From Serinus canaria (Eukaryota > Chordata > Aves > Passeriformes > Fringillidae): a stretch of DNA of 64,000 nt. How positions within the stretch are numbered: the first letter of the stretch is position 1; each line of letters begins with the position of its first letter. The notes beneath the pieces are model-generated. The model was not told the origin of the DNA, did no database searches, and saw only the letters and a program-made list of their open reading frames with translations. The translations under genes and the position numbers were made by a program. The stretch spans positions 49,971,180-50,035,179 of the forward strand of contig NC_066314.1 of the NCBI RefSeq assembly GCF_022539315.1, in the 5' to 3' direction. This document shows, one piece after another, positions 42,796 through 54,563 of the stretch.

Positions 42796-43992
42796 ATGAA
42801 AGGAAGGGAGTGGGAGAAAGGAGGTAAAGTGCAGGACATGGTGCTGTCCCTGGGAAAGAAAGCACATGCCAGGGACAAGTCAGGAGAAGCTGATGGCCTT
42901 GCAATAGCTCCTTGCCCTGTGAGAGCTGTGGGAAAGGGGAACAGAGAGGCAGGACAAGAAAAGTATGAAGGAGCCTTTGGTCCTGCAGGTGGGCACAGGC
43001 AGATGTGCCTGCACCCAAAGCACCAGGGGGAGCAGGGACACAAGAAAGCAGGACCTGGCTCCACATCCCTTCAGAGCCTTTGCCACAGGAGGGGCAGTCA
43101 CAGGAAGAGTCTCTGGCCTTGCCTCAGCTGCCAGCAATGGTGCAAGATCAGTGCCCCACATCAGTGCACTGTTCAGGGTCTGCCACGCTGTACTGGAGCA
43201 AGTTTCCCCTCTGCTGCAGCCTGCTGTCCTTCCTCCTCTCCCAAACCTCCCAGACAGCCTGCTTCACTCACACCTCAGCCTTGTTTATCTCCCAGGGTCC
43301 AGAGAGGGAGAGGGGGTGATGCAACACCCCAGCCAGCATCGCCCAGTGCCACAAGCAGAGCTGTCACCAGAGCTCCCTCCATCCAGCCCATTGCAGCCAG
43401 ACACCAGCACTGGATTCAGCCTGCCCAGACCTCCTTTCTCTCAACTCCCCTTTCCCACTGCTGGCTGGGAGCTCCGACAGGATTTGAAGGGCTGGATGTG
43501 GACCCTGCTCAAGGCTTTGTGGATGGTGGGGCACAGCTGCATTTGAGGGCAGTTGTCAATGCACACTGCCTCGTGTGCTGTGGCTCTTCTCTGACCACAG
43601 TGGCAAAGCAGGACTTGCACAGTCACGCCAGGCTCCGGAGGCCAGCTCGGTGCACGCTCTGCTGGGACACCCACACATGCCAACACACACACCAACCTCG
43701 TATGGACACCTCTCACCTTCCTGACAACGGAAACTGTTGCCCTTTGCAAGCCTGGCTCGCTCTGAAGATGCTATCAGGAGGTGGGCAGAGGGTGCTGAGG
43801 CTTCAGGCCTCTTTGGTACAAGCACAGCTCCCTCATCTAATGAAATACCTTCTCCTTCACCCACGAGCTCTCTGTGATCTCTTGCCTTGCAGATACACCA
43901 CAGTGAGGGCCAGGGCAGAAGGTTTAAATCAAAGGCTTCCGACAGTTTCTCATTCCACAGACCATCCAGTCTCTCAAGTTTGTGTCACTTAA
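42796..43992 (+). other. Long open frame of doubtful coding value
   Basis: The frame stays open from 42727, with its first ATG at 42796, giving 398 codons. The translation is rich in Pro, Ser, Gln, His and Cys, and I recognise no domain, signal peptide or membrane span. There is no upstream promoter-like island. A minus-strand frame of 180 codons overlaps it at 42522-43064, which suggests a stop-poor composition. It is listed because it is the longest unexplained frame in the window. It is probably non-coding. Confidence 0.15.
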
Positions 43993-46900
43993 CTCACAAA
44001 TGACCTGTGAATTATTGCAAGACTTCTCACTTTTCCCAGTCTCTCTTTGCAACACTTAAGATGGGAACGAGCAGGATGTAGAGCTCTTAGCTTGGACAAG
44101 CTAAGGATCAGAGAACCCCCCCTCTCTACCTGGGCAGGTTGTAAATGGAGCCCTGGGTGAGCAGGAGGCAGGAGTCTGTGACTTTCTTGATCCATTTTAA
44201 CACATCTGCGCCATTGCCAGTGTGGGTGAGGATGGAGAAGTGCAGAGGTGCCTCCCCTGCCATGTGAGCTGCAGTGCACCCCTGAGGGGGCAGATGTGCC
44301 CAAGCCTCACAGGTGCTACTGAGGGCAGATGCAACACTTCAAAGTAGCCAGAGGAAGAAATGGTCCACGGAGAAGAATGAAGACAATAGGTGTCATGACT
44401 AACTGACCCACATCCTGCAGGCATAATTTTCACTCTTTTGATCCCCTGCACTGGAGCCCTGATCCCTTCCAGGTGTTTGACACAACAATGCCCTAGAGCA
44501 AGCATATTCTATGGGATGCCTGATGGTCACAGCATTCTGTTTGCCCCACACATGCTTTTCTGGGTTTGTGGCATTCTCACATTCACCCCTACAGACACTA
44601 TTTTTCTCCCTACATGTTCTCAGTTCTTTCCCTGAAATAGTGGAATGGGGCAGATCACTAGAAAGCACATTCCAGGCAACAAAGCCCTGTCACCTGCAGC
44701 CACAGCCAGCAATTCAGCAGATCTTTAGGGACAAGAGTCCACAGGATTACTATTCCACACACAATTCAAAACACCTCTCAAGCCCTTGCTTTGCCCCAAC
44801 TCCCACTTTTCTTTGTGTGGTGTGCTGGTGGAATTGTTTTACTCTAAGAGAATTTTACAGGCTTTGACAGCTGTACCACATGATTTTAATTTTTTTTTAA
44901 CTCTATTTGTTCATTATATAGCAGATACTGAAGCACTCCCCTGACCCTCGGACAGGATTCCTTCTCCTCCATGATTCCCAATCCTGCCAGCTGTGGAGGC
45001 AGAGTATCTGAGCCTTCAGCTCAATGGGTAGAGCAGGCAGGGACAGTGGTGAGCTGGCTGAGCCCACGACTCTCTTGTCCTGCAGGATGGCAACCTGAGC
45101 CCGAAGGAAATGGAGAGAGAATGAATGCATAGCCTTCTCTTTGCTGCAGGTCTTTTTTTTTCACTCCCCCTCCTCCTTTACGTTGCTATGCCAGTCTTCC
45201 TCACCATTTCAAAGCACTGTGCAGAGACCTCTCAGAGTGCAAAGTGCAGGGGCAGCAGCGGGAGGGCAGGTGAGGACGGAGAAGGCGAGAGGAAAAGGTC
45301 AGTGACGACAGCCCAGAGCGATGGCTCTCAGCTGAGCTGCGGTCTGTCCGTGGTGCACGACTGCTACTAGGCAGCACTTCACACGTCTGGGGACCACAAC
45401 TCCTTCCACCGCCCACGCTCGTCCCTCCCCCACCACGGGGGCTGAGGCAGGGGAGGGGGAAGGAGGGAGAGGTGCTGCACCAGCCTGCCTGCATCATTTC
45501 CAAGACCAAAAGGATAAAAACCCTGAGGAGTCCTTTTCCATCAGGCACCTTCCCTCTGAACACTGAGCATCTCTGCTGCCTGCAAAGAGGGTGGGGAAAG
45601 TAGCAAGAAAGGGGGGGAATCTTTTGTGGTGTACAGAAGGTCAGCATTGGAGAAATGCAGTGACACTCTTGTCCTTGAAAGACAAAAGCAACAGTGCATT
45701 TTTCCTGTTAGAATGAAAGCCTCACCTATGTGGACTGTGGCTAAGAGAGGGGACTCTGGTGCCTGTGGACACGTGCTGTCCTTGTCCTGTTTCCAGGGTA
45801 AGCATTCAAGTGGAGCCAAGTGCTTGATGACCCCATGCTTCCCCACTGGGCCTGAACTGTGCTCTGTGTGTGCTTGTGTGCACAAATGTGTGCTCAGGTG
45901 CAAGCACAGGGCAGTGCCCCCACGGACCTTCCCCGCAGGCTGCTCCAAATGCAGGGCACAGCACCTGCCTAAAATAGCCTTCCCAGCCCTGTGCAATTGC
46001 TCTTTGCAACTGCAGGGAGAGGGAGGGTGAAATTCTGAACTGCTTCATGCTCTGTGCCCTTTCCTGCCTCTCATGTGGGAGCTACCAGAGCAACAGGGAA
46101 CTGTGATGCACAAAATGACATTTCCCCCCCGCCCATGTGTGTCAGTCAGGAAGAGAAGATGAGGAAAGTGTAACCCTGTGTCTTTCTCTCAGTGAAAACT
46201 AAGTCCCATTTTCCCTGAGACATAAACATCCCGTTTCCCAAATAGGGGCACAGCCTGTGGAGCAGATGAGGTGAGCGGCATCTTGGGCTTTGTGTTATGG
46301 CAATGAACTTGACAGGTACCACACGAACATGGCACTGGGTTGGATCTCTCAAGGACCATCTACAGGTTCCTCAGAGACCACAGTGAGGAAAACAGCCGTG
46401 TTTTTCTGCTGTTTTTCCTCCAAGTGGTGGTCTTGCAATGTTCTCCAGGATCTTGTGAGTAGTCTCCATCCACATGCAGCCTTGCCTACCCACAGCCACA
46501 AAAGAGTCGTTTCAGTTGTGTGCAGCCTCATGGAGCCACAGAGCCACTCTGCTGCAGGCAGCACACCTCAGAGGAGGGCTCCGTAGGAGGAAAATCCTCA
46601 GAGGAGCAATCCCAGAGGTTAAGCCCTGGCAGAAGTGTGCTCTCAGGAGGGCTGGGGGGCTCTGTTTGGAGCTGTTTCACAAGGCAGTGATACATCCCTT
46701 GAGGGACTGAAGTGCCCTCAAGTCCTTGGGTCAGGTGGTCCATCTGAACACCACTCTTCCCTTCCACTCCTTACACCCCAGTACACTGGCTGTGGCCTTT
46801 CTCATCAGACCTTCTGCCTCCCAAGGTGGGGAGCAGCAATGTTAGAGGGCAAATGGGGGGAGAGCTGAACCCAGGAAACCACAGAGCAGAGGGAAAGTAG

Positions 46901-49900
46901 CTCTTCAGGCTGAGCCCAGGGGAGAATGAGGAAAGCAGTTCTGAGCAGTGAGCTGTAAGGAGACAGGAAGCTGCCTCCAAACAAGTAATTTCTGTTCAGG
47001 CATTTTAATGACATGAAAGTTAATAATTACTGCAGTCACAAATCAGTAACCCCCAGAAGGGCTTAAGGGGGAGTAGGAGGCTGGCCCTTGGATAAGCATG
47101 ACATCACCAACCATATTTTAAAACAAATTCAACAATCTAATTAACTCCCTTTCTAGAAGCTGCTCAGGCAAAGAGATGAAGAAAACGGAGGAGCAAGGAG
47201 AGCTCTGAGCAGAATGGGGGTGGTGGCTGTAATGATTTTTTTCCTCCAGAGAAGGAAGGGAAATGTGATTAAACTGGAAGCAAGCCTTGATAATCAAAAT
47301 ACCTGAGGGCTTATTCTCAAAAATCTCCTTACAGTATTGCATCTTGTCTTCAAGAAATTTTGAATGTACAATAAATCCCTAAATTCTTCTCAATTTATTA
47401 GGTCTGGAAGCTGTCATTGCTTCATATTAGGCTTGTCAAGTATTTGTACCCTCTAACTTTAAACAGAGAGAGATGTAACACATTGACAGGCTGAAAAACA
47501 GAGCAGGGCTTTATCTCTCCAAGACTGCCCAGGTAATAAGGTAATGATTTTCCTCAAGGACAAGAGCAACCACTGATGCTGAATAGCAAATCAGCCAGCG
47601 TTCAGCTCATTACCTTGCTTGGGCATGGACTTGGTGTAAGGCTGTTCTCTGAGTCCAGTGCTGCCTTCCTGTGGAACATGTCACTTGTCCAGGTAATCCA
47701 CCTTCAGTACAGGTCTGTGGGCAAGTCCTGTAGGCAGTCTAGCCATGCAACTTCAGTATTCAATGCCAGGAGAACCCTCAGGGATTTGCAGAGGCATGTT
47801 TAAGTGCTGTAAGTCAATAATGGCCCTACAGACCTGGGCAGTGGACACCTGGGTGTGATGCAAGAGCCTGGTCTAAGAGTCTGTTTTTGAAGAGGATGGG
47901 AAGGTGTCCTTTAGGTCCCTTTCTCTGCTGTGGAAATTGAGACTCAGAGAGGATGTGAGAGCTGTGCACGCACAATGATAGTCCCGTGGGTACGCACCTT
48001 CCTTCCAGTTCCCACTGCTGAACTTTCCATCACAGTGCACCAGAATTAGACCATCTACATACACAGGCACCATAATTAAGCTGACAAAGATCACTTTCCA
48101 CACTGCTGTGGCTCAAATGCCTGCTGGGCTTCAGACACCATGTCCCCACGCTCAGACAAGCATGTAGGCAGTGGTCTTCCTTCATGTGGCTGAGCCAGGC
48201 CCAGGGTGACAGCCCAGGTCTTCCTTGAGAGTCTCTAGGGAGGTACTCTGGGTCTGAACAGTCCTTGTGCCACCACGAGCACTCACCAGGGAGACAGACA
48301 TCCGCTCCTAGGAGCTCTCTTAAAGCTTGACTCTGCTGCTGGGCTCCAGCCCCTCCAGCCAAAGCCCTGACACTGTCTAGTTCAACCAAAATATAATGAG
48401 GAGCCAGGGCTCAGGTCCCAAGAAGGAGCATCTCGTGACTCTCCCATGCTCCTCCTCATGAGATCACAGCAGTGTGTTCACAGCCAGGCAGGCTAAGAGT
48501 GAAACTGCTTGAGAGTAGCATGCTCTCCCTCCCACCCTTTTTCCCCCCACTTCTCTAGGGCTGTGACCATCACTGTCAAGGAGTGAAAGTGAACACCTCC
48601 TCCATCACCTCCCACCTCTGGCCTCTGACTTGCTTCGAGTGAAGGTGCCTGTGACTGCCTCAGCCTTCTACCACTTTTGTCCATGTTCTTCTATAGCCTA
48701 CAAGGCTAGGGAATCCCTACTTTTGAACATTTTGCATATTCATGTGTATATTTGATGGCTACTGCCTTTATCAGGCATGTCTGCCACGAAACTCTGTAGG
48801 GCAGAATTTGGAAGGAAAGAAATGCAGGAATATTATCTGCTCTATAGGTAGGCTTAGCACCTGCTGCCCAGCATTGTTACTCCATTGTGGCACTGATTCC
48901 AGACCTTAAACTCTATTGCTTAAATGCCTCTCCATTTAAACACAGTGATGGAGATTAACCTGTAGCAGCGATATCTCTAGGAATCATGGAGCAGGAGGGA
49001 AAAAATCTCACATCAGCCCAAGTTTGCTGTTTTGATACAAAGTAAAACCTCTTACAGGCTTGTAATGTGAACAAATTCAATAAAGACCTCGCTTTTACAC
49101 TGAGCAGTGGTTTCCCACAAGGCCATTTTTACAGACATTTTTCGGAGTAGAACCACAGTTTAAGGGGAAAATAACTGCAGATGTAGAACAACAGCATAGT
49201 TTTGAGAAGCACACGCATACGATTGGCAGGAAATTCAATGCAAAGGTTATAGTTGAAACAACATTATTTGGAAAGTACCAGAAATAACTTGCAGAGCTTC
49301 TAGAGACCTTCACTGTGTATCCTGTCAGGAAGCGAACTTTAGTGGCCATCAGGGCATCTCTGCCCTCATGCCTTCACCTCCTGCTGGTTCTGTGCCCTTT
49401 CCACTGCTCCACTCCAGAGGGCCATGGGGACAGGACACTGAGATGGATCTGCTGAGCCCTCCACCAAGCTCACCCCAGTGAGCCGGGCAGTTTGTAAGGC
49501 ATCCCGGTTAGCCTGGCACTCTGGTCCCACTGAGAATCAACAAAGGGAAGGGGTGTCCCCAGCCTAAACAACATGATGAGCTGATGAATTGCGGGGTCAT
49601 TTGACACCACACAATGTTTTTGCCCTTCACGCTTCTTCTGTGTCTGTTCCCCCATTTACCTTTGCCATTTTACAGAGACTCTCGGTGGACACACAACTGA
49701 AAATGAGCAGTTTCAGCAGCACTCCTCTAATGAAAGCATTGTGAGAGCAAAAAGTCTTGTGCATAAGTACATGCCTCATTCTTGAGTATTTTTAAAATTT
49801 ATGCTGCCCCTGAAACGAATCTGGACGAAACAACACCTTTAATCAAACCTCCATCATCACACTTTTACCTGCCACTTTAACACTGAACAACAACACCGAC

Positions 49901-52900
49901 TACAGAGTTTACCTATCTCAGCCACCGTTGTGGGGACAGGAAGGTAAAGCCAAGAACACCTCGTATGTGTTGCTGACAATGTGGTTTTGTTTGGCTTCTC
50001 ACGTTACGAATGGCGCAATTCCTAACAATATCAGTGTGAAGGAGATAAAAAGTGCCACGTTCTCAGTAGCACAACATCTTGGGCAATCAAGTTCAAAAAC
50101 AAGTATAATTTACATGTGCCAGGTGGGGTCTGGCCATAATACCATTATCATGTCTCTGGAGGAAACCCTCTCATTTATGCCACACGGTCGTTGCTTCAAT
50201 ACATTTTAAACTGTGTTTCCAAGGAAAATATGCTGAGGAAGTTTGTGTCTCCACACAGGTTGAGGTTTGGCTGTCAGTAGCTGATCCATGGGATCATTCC
50301 CCCTCCCCTCACAGTTTTGGAAAAGTCAGTCAATTCCAGTTGCCCTTGACAAAGAGGTATATCCCTTATTGAACAAGGGTATCCCAATAGAGGAGTGCTG
50401 GTTTTCCATTGGGACCCTCCATGGGAAAGTCTTCAATGCGACATCAGTCCTTACTAGATGGCAGAAAATCTGCACAAGAATCTATCGTAGAGAAACAGAT
50501 CTAGAAAAAAACAGCCTCCAGAGAGGCAGCTGATCACACAGATCCTTGTTTCCAACTGCATCATCCACCCATCCCCTATAGGGGCTGACTACATGTAAAG
50601 TTTTCGTCTTCCACTATTTCAGGTGCCATACTGCACAATCAACTTCATATGATTTTTTATGCATGTATTTAAAAAAAACAAAAAAGGAAAAAAAGGGAAT
50701 CAGTGGAGTTATTTTCCTTGATATGCTGAATAATAAAAAACCTGTGCTATGTGCATTTGCTTTCCCAAAGTGATATCTGCTCTTAAGGAAGGTGTAGGTT
50801 TCTCTAGCATGAAGGACAAACAGAAAAAATTATGCTTAATATAAATGTTCCATTTCAGCTGCAATGGTGGTGATTCCAATAACTTACTCACAGAGAATTT
50901 CATTGCTTCAGCTGAGGATTTCTTTGCCAGAGCAAGCTACATTCATTTTCAGAGTTCCTGGGAAAGAAGGTCTGTGGCCTGATGATCCATGCCATTACAT
51001 TTCCATCCCAATGGGAGTCTCCAAGGTGCAGCATACACAGCCAGCAGTTTCCAGAGCAGGAGAGCACACAGCAGCCCACCCTCTCCCCTGCTCCTCTTCA
51101 GCAGAGGCTGGCTGGTTTTAATTCCCTAGTTGTCCTCCCCAAGCTGGGCCCAACAAGAGTTTTCAGATGCATTCAAATGACAGCTCTCAAGACTCCTGGT
51201 CCTTGTTGTATGTGGTGAAGAAAGAGGTCCTGCACTCCACTACTGCTGGCTAAGTGAGTGCTTGGTTCTGGATCGACTGCGATGCTTTCCCAGAAATGGC
51301 CGTGAGAATTAACTATTGCAGTCTTCTGCAAAATGGCTCTGCCTTCAAACTACTCTGGTTTTCTCCAACACTATTTCTTTTTGAGATCTAGTATCTTCTG
51401 AGATCCAGTCTCTGGGCTGGGCTTCCTGTGACTAAGAACTCATCTTCCTCCTACACCCTTTTTCCACTACCTGAATCCAAGATCACTTTGTTGTTATACT
51501 AGGTCCCATCCTCCAGGTTTATAGAGTCCACAAACAAGAACTGCCTGGAGACTTGAGATGAGCCTCTGGCAACTTTTGGTCAGTAAAACCTTCTTTCCAA
51601 ACCTGAGTTTGGGCCTTGAGCTGCTCTGAGAGGGAAAGATGAGAAGCACCAAGTGTGGTGATTGTAGAAGTGATGTTGTGATTGTAGAATATTTATACAT
51701 CCTAAGAAAAATAGACAAGCACTGCAGCTAGTACTGTAGTTGCATGTGTTTCATTTTATACTGTTCTAACACTTGTACTCTATATAGGTTGTTTTTTATA
51801 ACCAACATACTAGCATTTAGCAAAAGTTATCTGAGCAAATCCAGGGGCTTCATCAGCTTCTGTGTTAAAGAAAAGGTAGTCCTTGCATATGCTGTTTGAG
51901 GACATCAGACTGCAGTGTGATGACCACTGTACATGCGACAGGAGACTCTCATCGTGCGGCCTCACACGAGTGGCCATCATTGTGCAGCCCAGAGCAGACA
52001 GGAAACGTGATGTGCTGCACTTCAGAGAATTCTATTTCTGTATGGAAAAGAGAAAGGGGCGTGAGGACACATTTGCAGGTCTGTGTCTATCTGTGAGCTG
52101 GGCAACCACCACGCTGTGGACTTGCATTTGTACATCTGCTTTGGCTTGGGATGTGAAGGCAAAGAAAAGGGCTATCTGTCTGCAAAGGTGAGGGCAGAGG
52201 AAGCTTTGGAAGAAGGCAAAAATATTTTTTGTATCTTTTTCTGGCCTGTTGAATGGACAAGCCATGCCAAACAGGCACAGCAGCTACTGCAGGGCAGTAT
52301 TGCCTGGCTGGACTAGCTGCAAGGCTGAAGTCAGAAAGGGGTGGTTCTTCCTTCTTTGGAGTGAATGGGCTGTTTGGCTGGGTAGGGAGGCAGTGGGATG
52401 GTGTTCTTGTGGTGTCACACCATCTGCAAGTGTGAGGGTGTGCCTCAAACTTGTTCACACTCAGCATTGACCTGGTTCTACTCCCACTGTGACCCAGCAT
52501 GGATCCTCTGAAACTGGGGCACCCATGTCTGGTTTCATTCAGGTGTTGCTCAGGTCAGCAACTCCAGCTATTTTTCACAAAGTAGTCCATGGTATTTCTA
52601 CTGTAGACAGACTCCTGCCCCCAGTTTCAAAGTGATCTGTAAACTTGTGTAGACCTTGAGAGCAATATGAGTGATCCATTTGGGTCTCTAAAAGAGGAAG
52701 CTATGGGTGTTGCCAGTATCCCAAGAGGTCCTTTTTGCTCTCTTTTGCCTCCCAGCAATGGTTTGAAACTGGTCCTAAAATGTCTGAGCACTGCTAAGAC
52801 CTGACCCCTCTAAACCCATTTCTGCACTTACTGCTTTATCAGCAGGAAATAGAATGTGGTTTTGTTTTTTTTATTCTTGGCCTTACTAGCCTTTTCGATA

Positions 52901-53480
52901 CTTTGGGGCCTTGTCTCAGTCTGACAAGGCAGGCAAGCAGCAGCTTCCTGTGCACAGGTGAGAGGGAGAAGACAGAGACCATGCAGAGACATATGAGAGG
53001 AACAGCTATGGAGCAGAACTGCCGGGCTGTAGGCACCTCTTCTCCCGTGGACATGCACTGAGCCAGGATATCTGCCTTCATCACTCTCCCTTTTCCCCCT
53101 CACCCTTCCCCTCACTGTTTGACATTCAGCACCTGCTGCCGTCCAGCCTCACGACCCCAGGGACTCCATCTGGACTGCTCAGTGCCCGGAGCTGGAAGGT
53201 AAAGGGGGTAATGCCAGCTCTCTCTCACGTGGGGGTGGCTGATCTGAAAGCATCTTAGAAGGAGTTTCAATCTGACAAACTGCACCTCGCCGTTGGGAAG
53301 GGCTGAGAACATATCTATCTCTCTGTCTCTCCACAATCCTCTCAAATCATACCTCGCATCTCGCAACCATGCCGCCCGCTTTCTCTCTTTTTCGCCCCTG
53401 TCTGCTGATGTGTTGTCACCAAGTTTTCTTCCTCTGAACCTAATCTTTTATCTCAAGGGGAATTGGTATTAAGCTCATGC
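43993..53480. other. Intergenic between C1QTNF6 and IL2RB
   Basis: About 9.5 kb with no gene recognised on either strand. AATAAA hexamers (for example at 47369 and 49079) have no matching upstream gene. Open frames are all short and without recognisable families. Confidence 0.5.
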
Positions 53481-53596
53481 TGGCCCTTTATAAACCCTCT
53501 CTTCACACCCCTCTGGCAGTCCCGGCAAGGTCCAGTGGGGCTTCTGTCTTGTTTTCCTCAGGTCTGCCTGAGCTCCAGGGTTGGTGAGAGGTGAGG
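53481..53596 (+). promoter_or_regulatory. IL2RB: Candidate IL2RB promoter and leader exon
   Basis: A TATAAA at 53489-53494 lies about 100 bases before a donor GAGAG/GTGAGG at 53590/53591, which could splice to the acceptor at 54465. The spacing suits a short non-coding first exon starting near 53,520. Mammalian IL2RB promoters are described as lacking a TATA box, so this is tentative. Confidence 0.3.
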
Positions 53597-54481
53597 GCAG
53601 CTCCTTCTCCTGTGGGCAAAGGCTGATCTCAAGGTCCGGTAGTCCGGGTGGATGAGGAGAGAGAGAGGTTTGGATGAGAAGACTGTAAGGCCAGACTGTC
53701 TAATATGGAACATGACTGTACCGGCTTTGTAAGACAAGGAGGCTCCCTGGATGCCTGGGCTGGACAAGGGCTGCTGCTGAGTTTCCTAATTACAAAGCCC
53801 AAATTTTCTGATACGCCTAAAATCATCAACTTCCAAGGCAGAGCAAGGGTCTGCTTGGAGGGGATGATGCGTAGTTTGTGCACTACTATGTAATATTTTT
53901 TTATATGGTAAAGCCTTGACTTTCTGGAACGTGGTAAACATATTCTTCTCCCTGATTCCCCCACCAGTCCCAAACATGCTATTCAAAACCTGCCTCCTAA
54001 GCCATGAACTCTGCAACTAACTTCTGTCATTGCATCCAGGGACCCTCTAACTCAGCAAGCACCTAGTTATTTCAGCCCTAGGGTTTACCAAAAAAAGAAG
54101 CTCTTCAAAGCACAAGCTGTGCACAGCCGAGGCAGCACTCTCTACCTGAGTCAGCAGGCAGCCTGAGACAGCGCACACGGACTGCTGTGCGCTCACTCAC
54201 GCGCTTTCAGAAGACATGATTCTTGCAAACAGCCTCTGTGCTGCCCTGTGAACAGCCTCACCGCTGAGCAGAGCACCCAAGGCAGGAGAACAGTGAGGTG
54301 CTGAGGGAAAAGTGCAGACTCCAGAGTGGAAGGGATATGAGTTTCTGAACCTAGAACACTGGCACTGCATCCTAGGACAGTGGATGCCTCTTCTGAGATG
54401 ACATCTCGACATCTCCCTAAGCTCCACTGCTGAGCTGTGTTGTGGGGGTGTCTTCTTTCTTTCAGTGTGTCACCAGTACTG

Positions 54482-54563
54482 ATGAAGCCTTCATTGCTGC
54501 TTCTGTCTCACCTCTGCCTGTTCAGCCTCATGCCTCCCTCGTGGTCATCAGACTCAGCACAAG
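54482..54563 (+). CDS. IL2RB: IL2RB coding exon 1 (signal peptide)
   Basis: It encodes MKPSLLLLSHLCLFSLMPPS then WSSDSAQ and one base of the next codon. A TTTCTTTCAG acceptor ends at 54465, so a non-coding exon probably precedes it. The donor is GTAAGA. Confidence 0.88.

Noticed and set aside
42522..43064. 180-codon minus-strand frame
   Set aside because: It overlaps the long + strand frame in stop-poor sequence and shows no recognisable domain or splice context.
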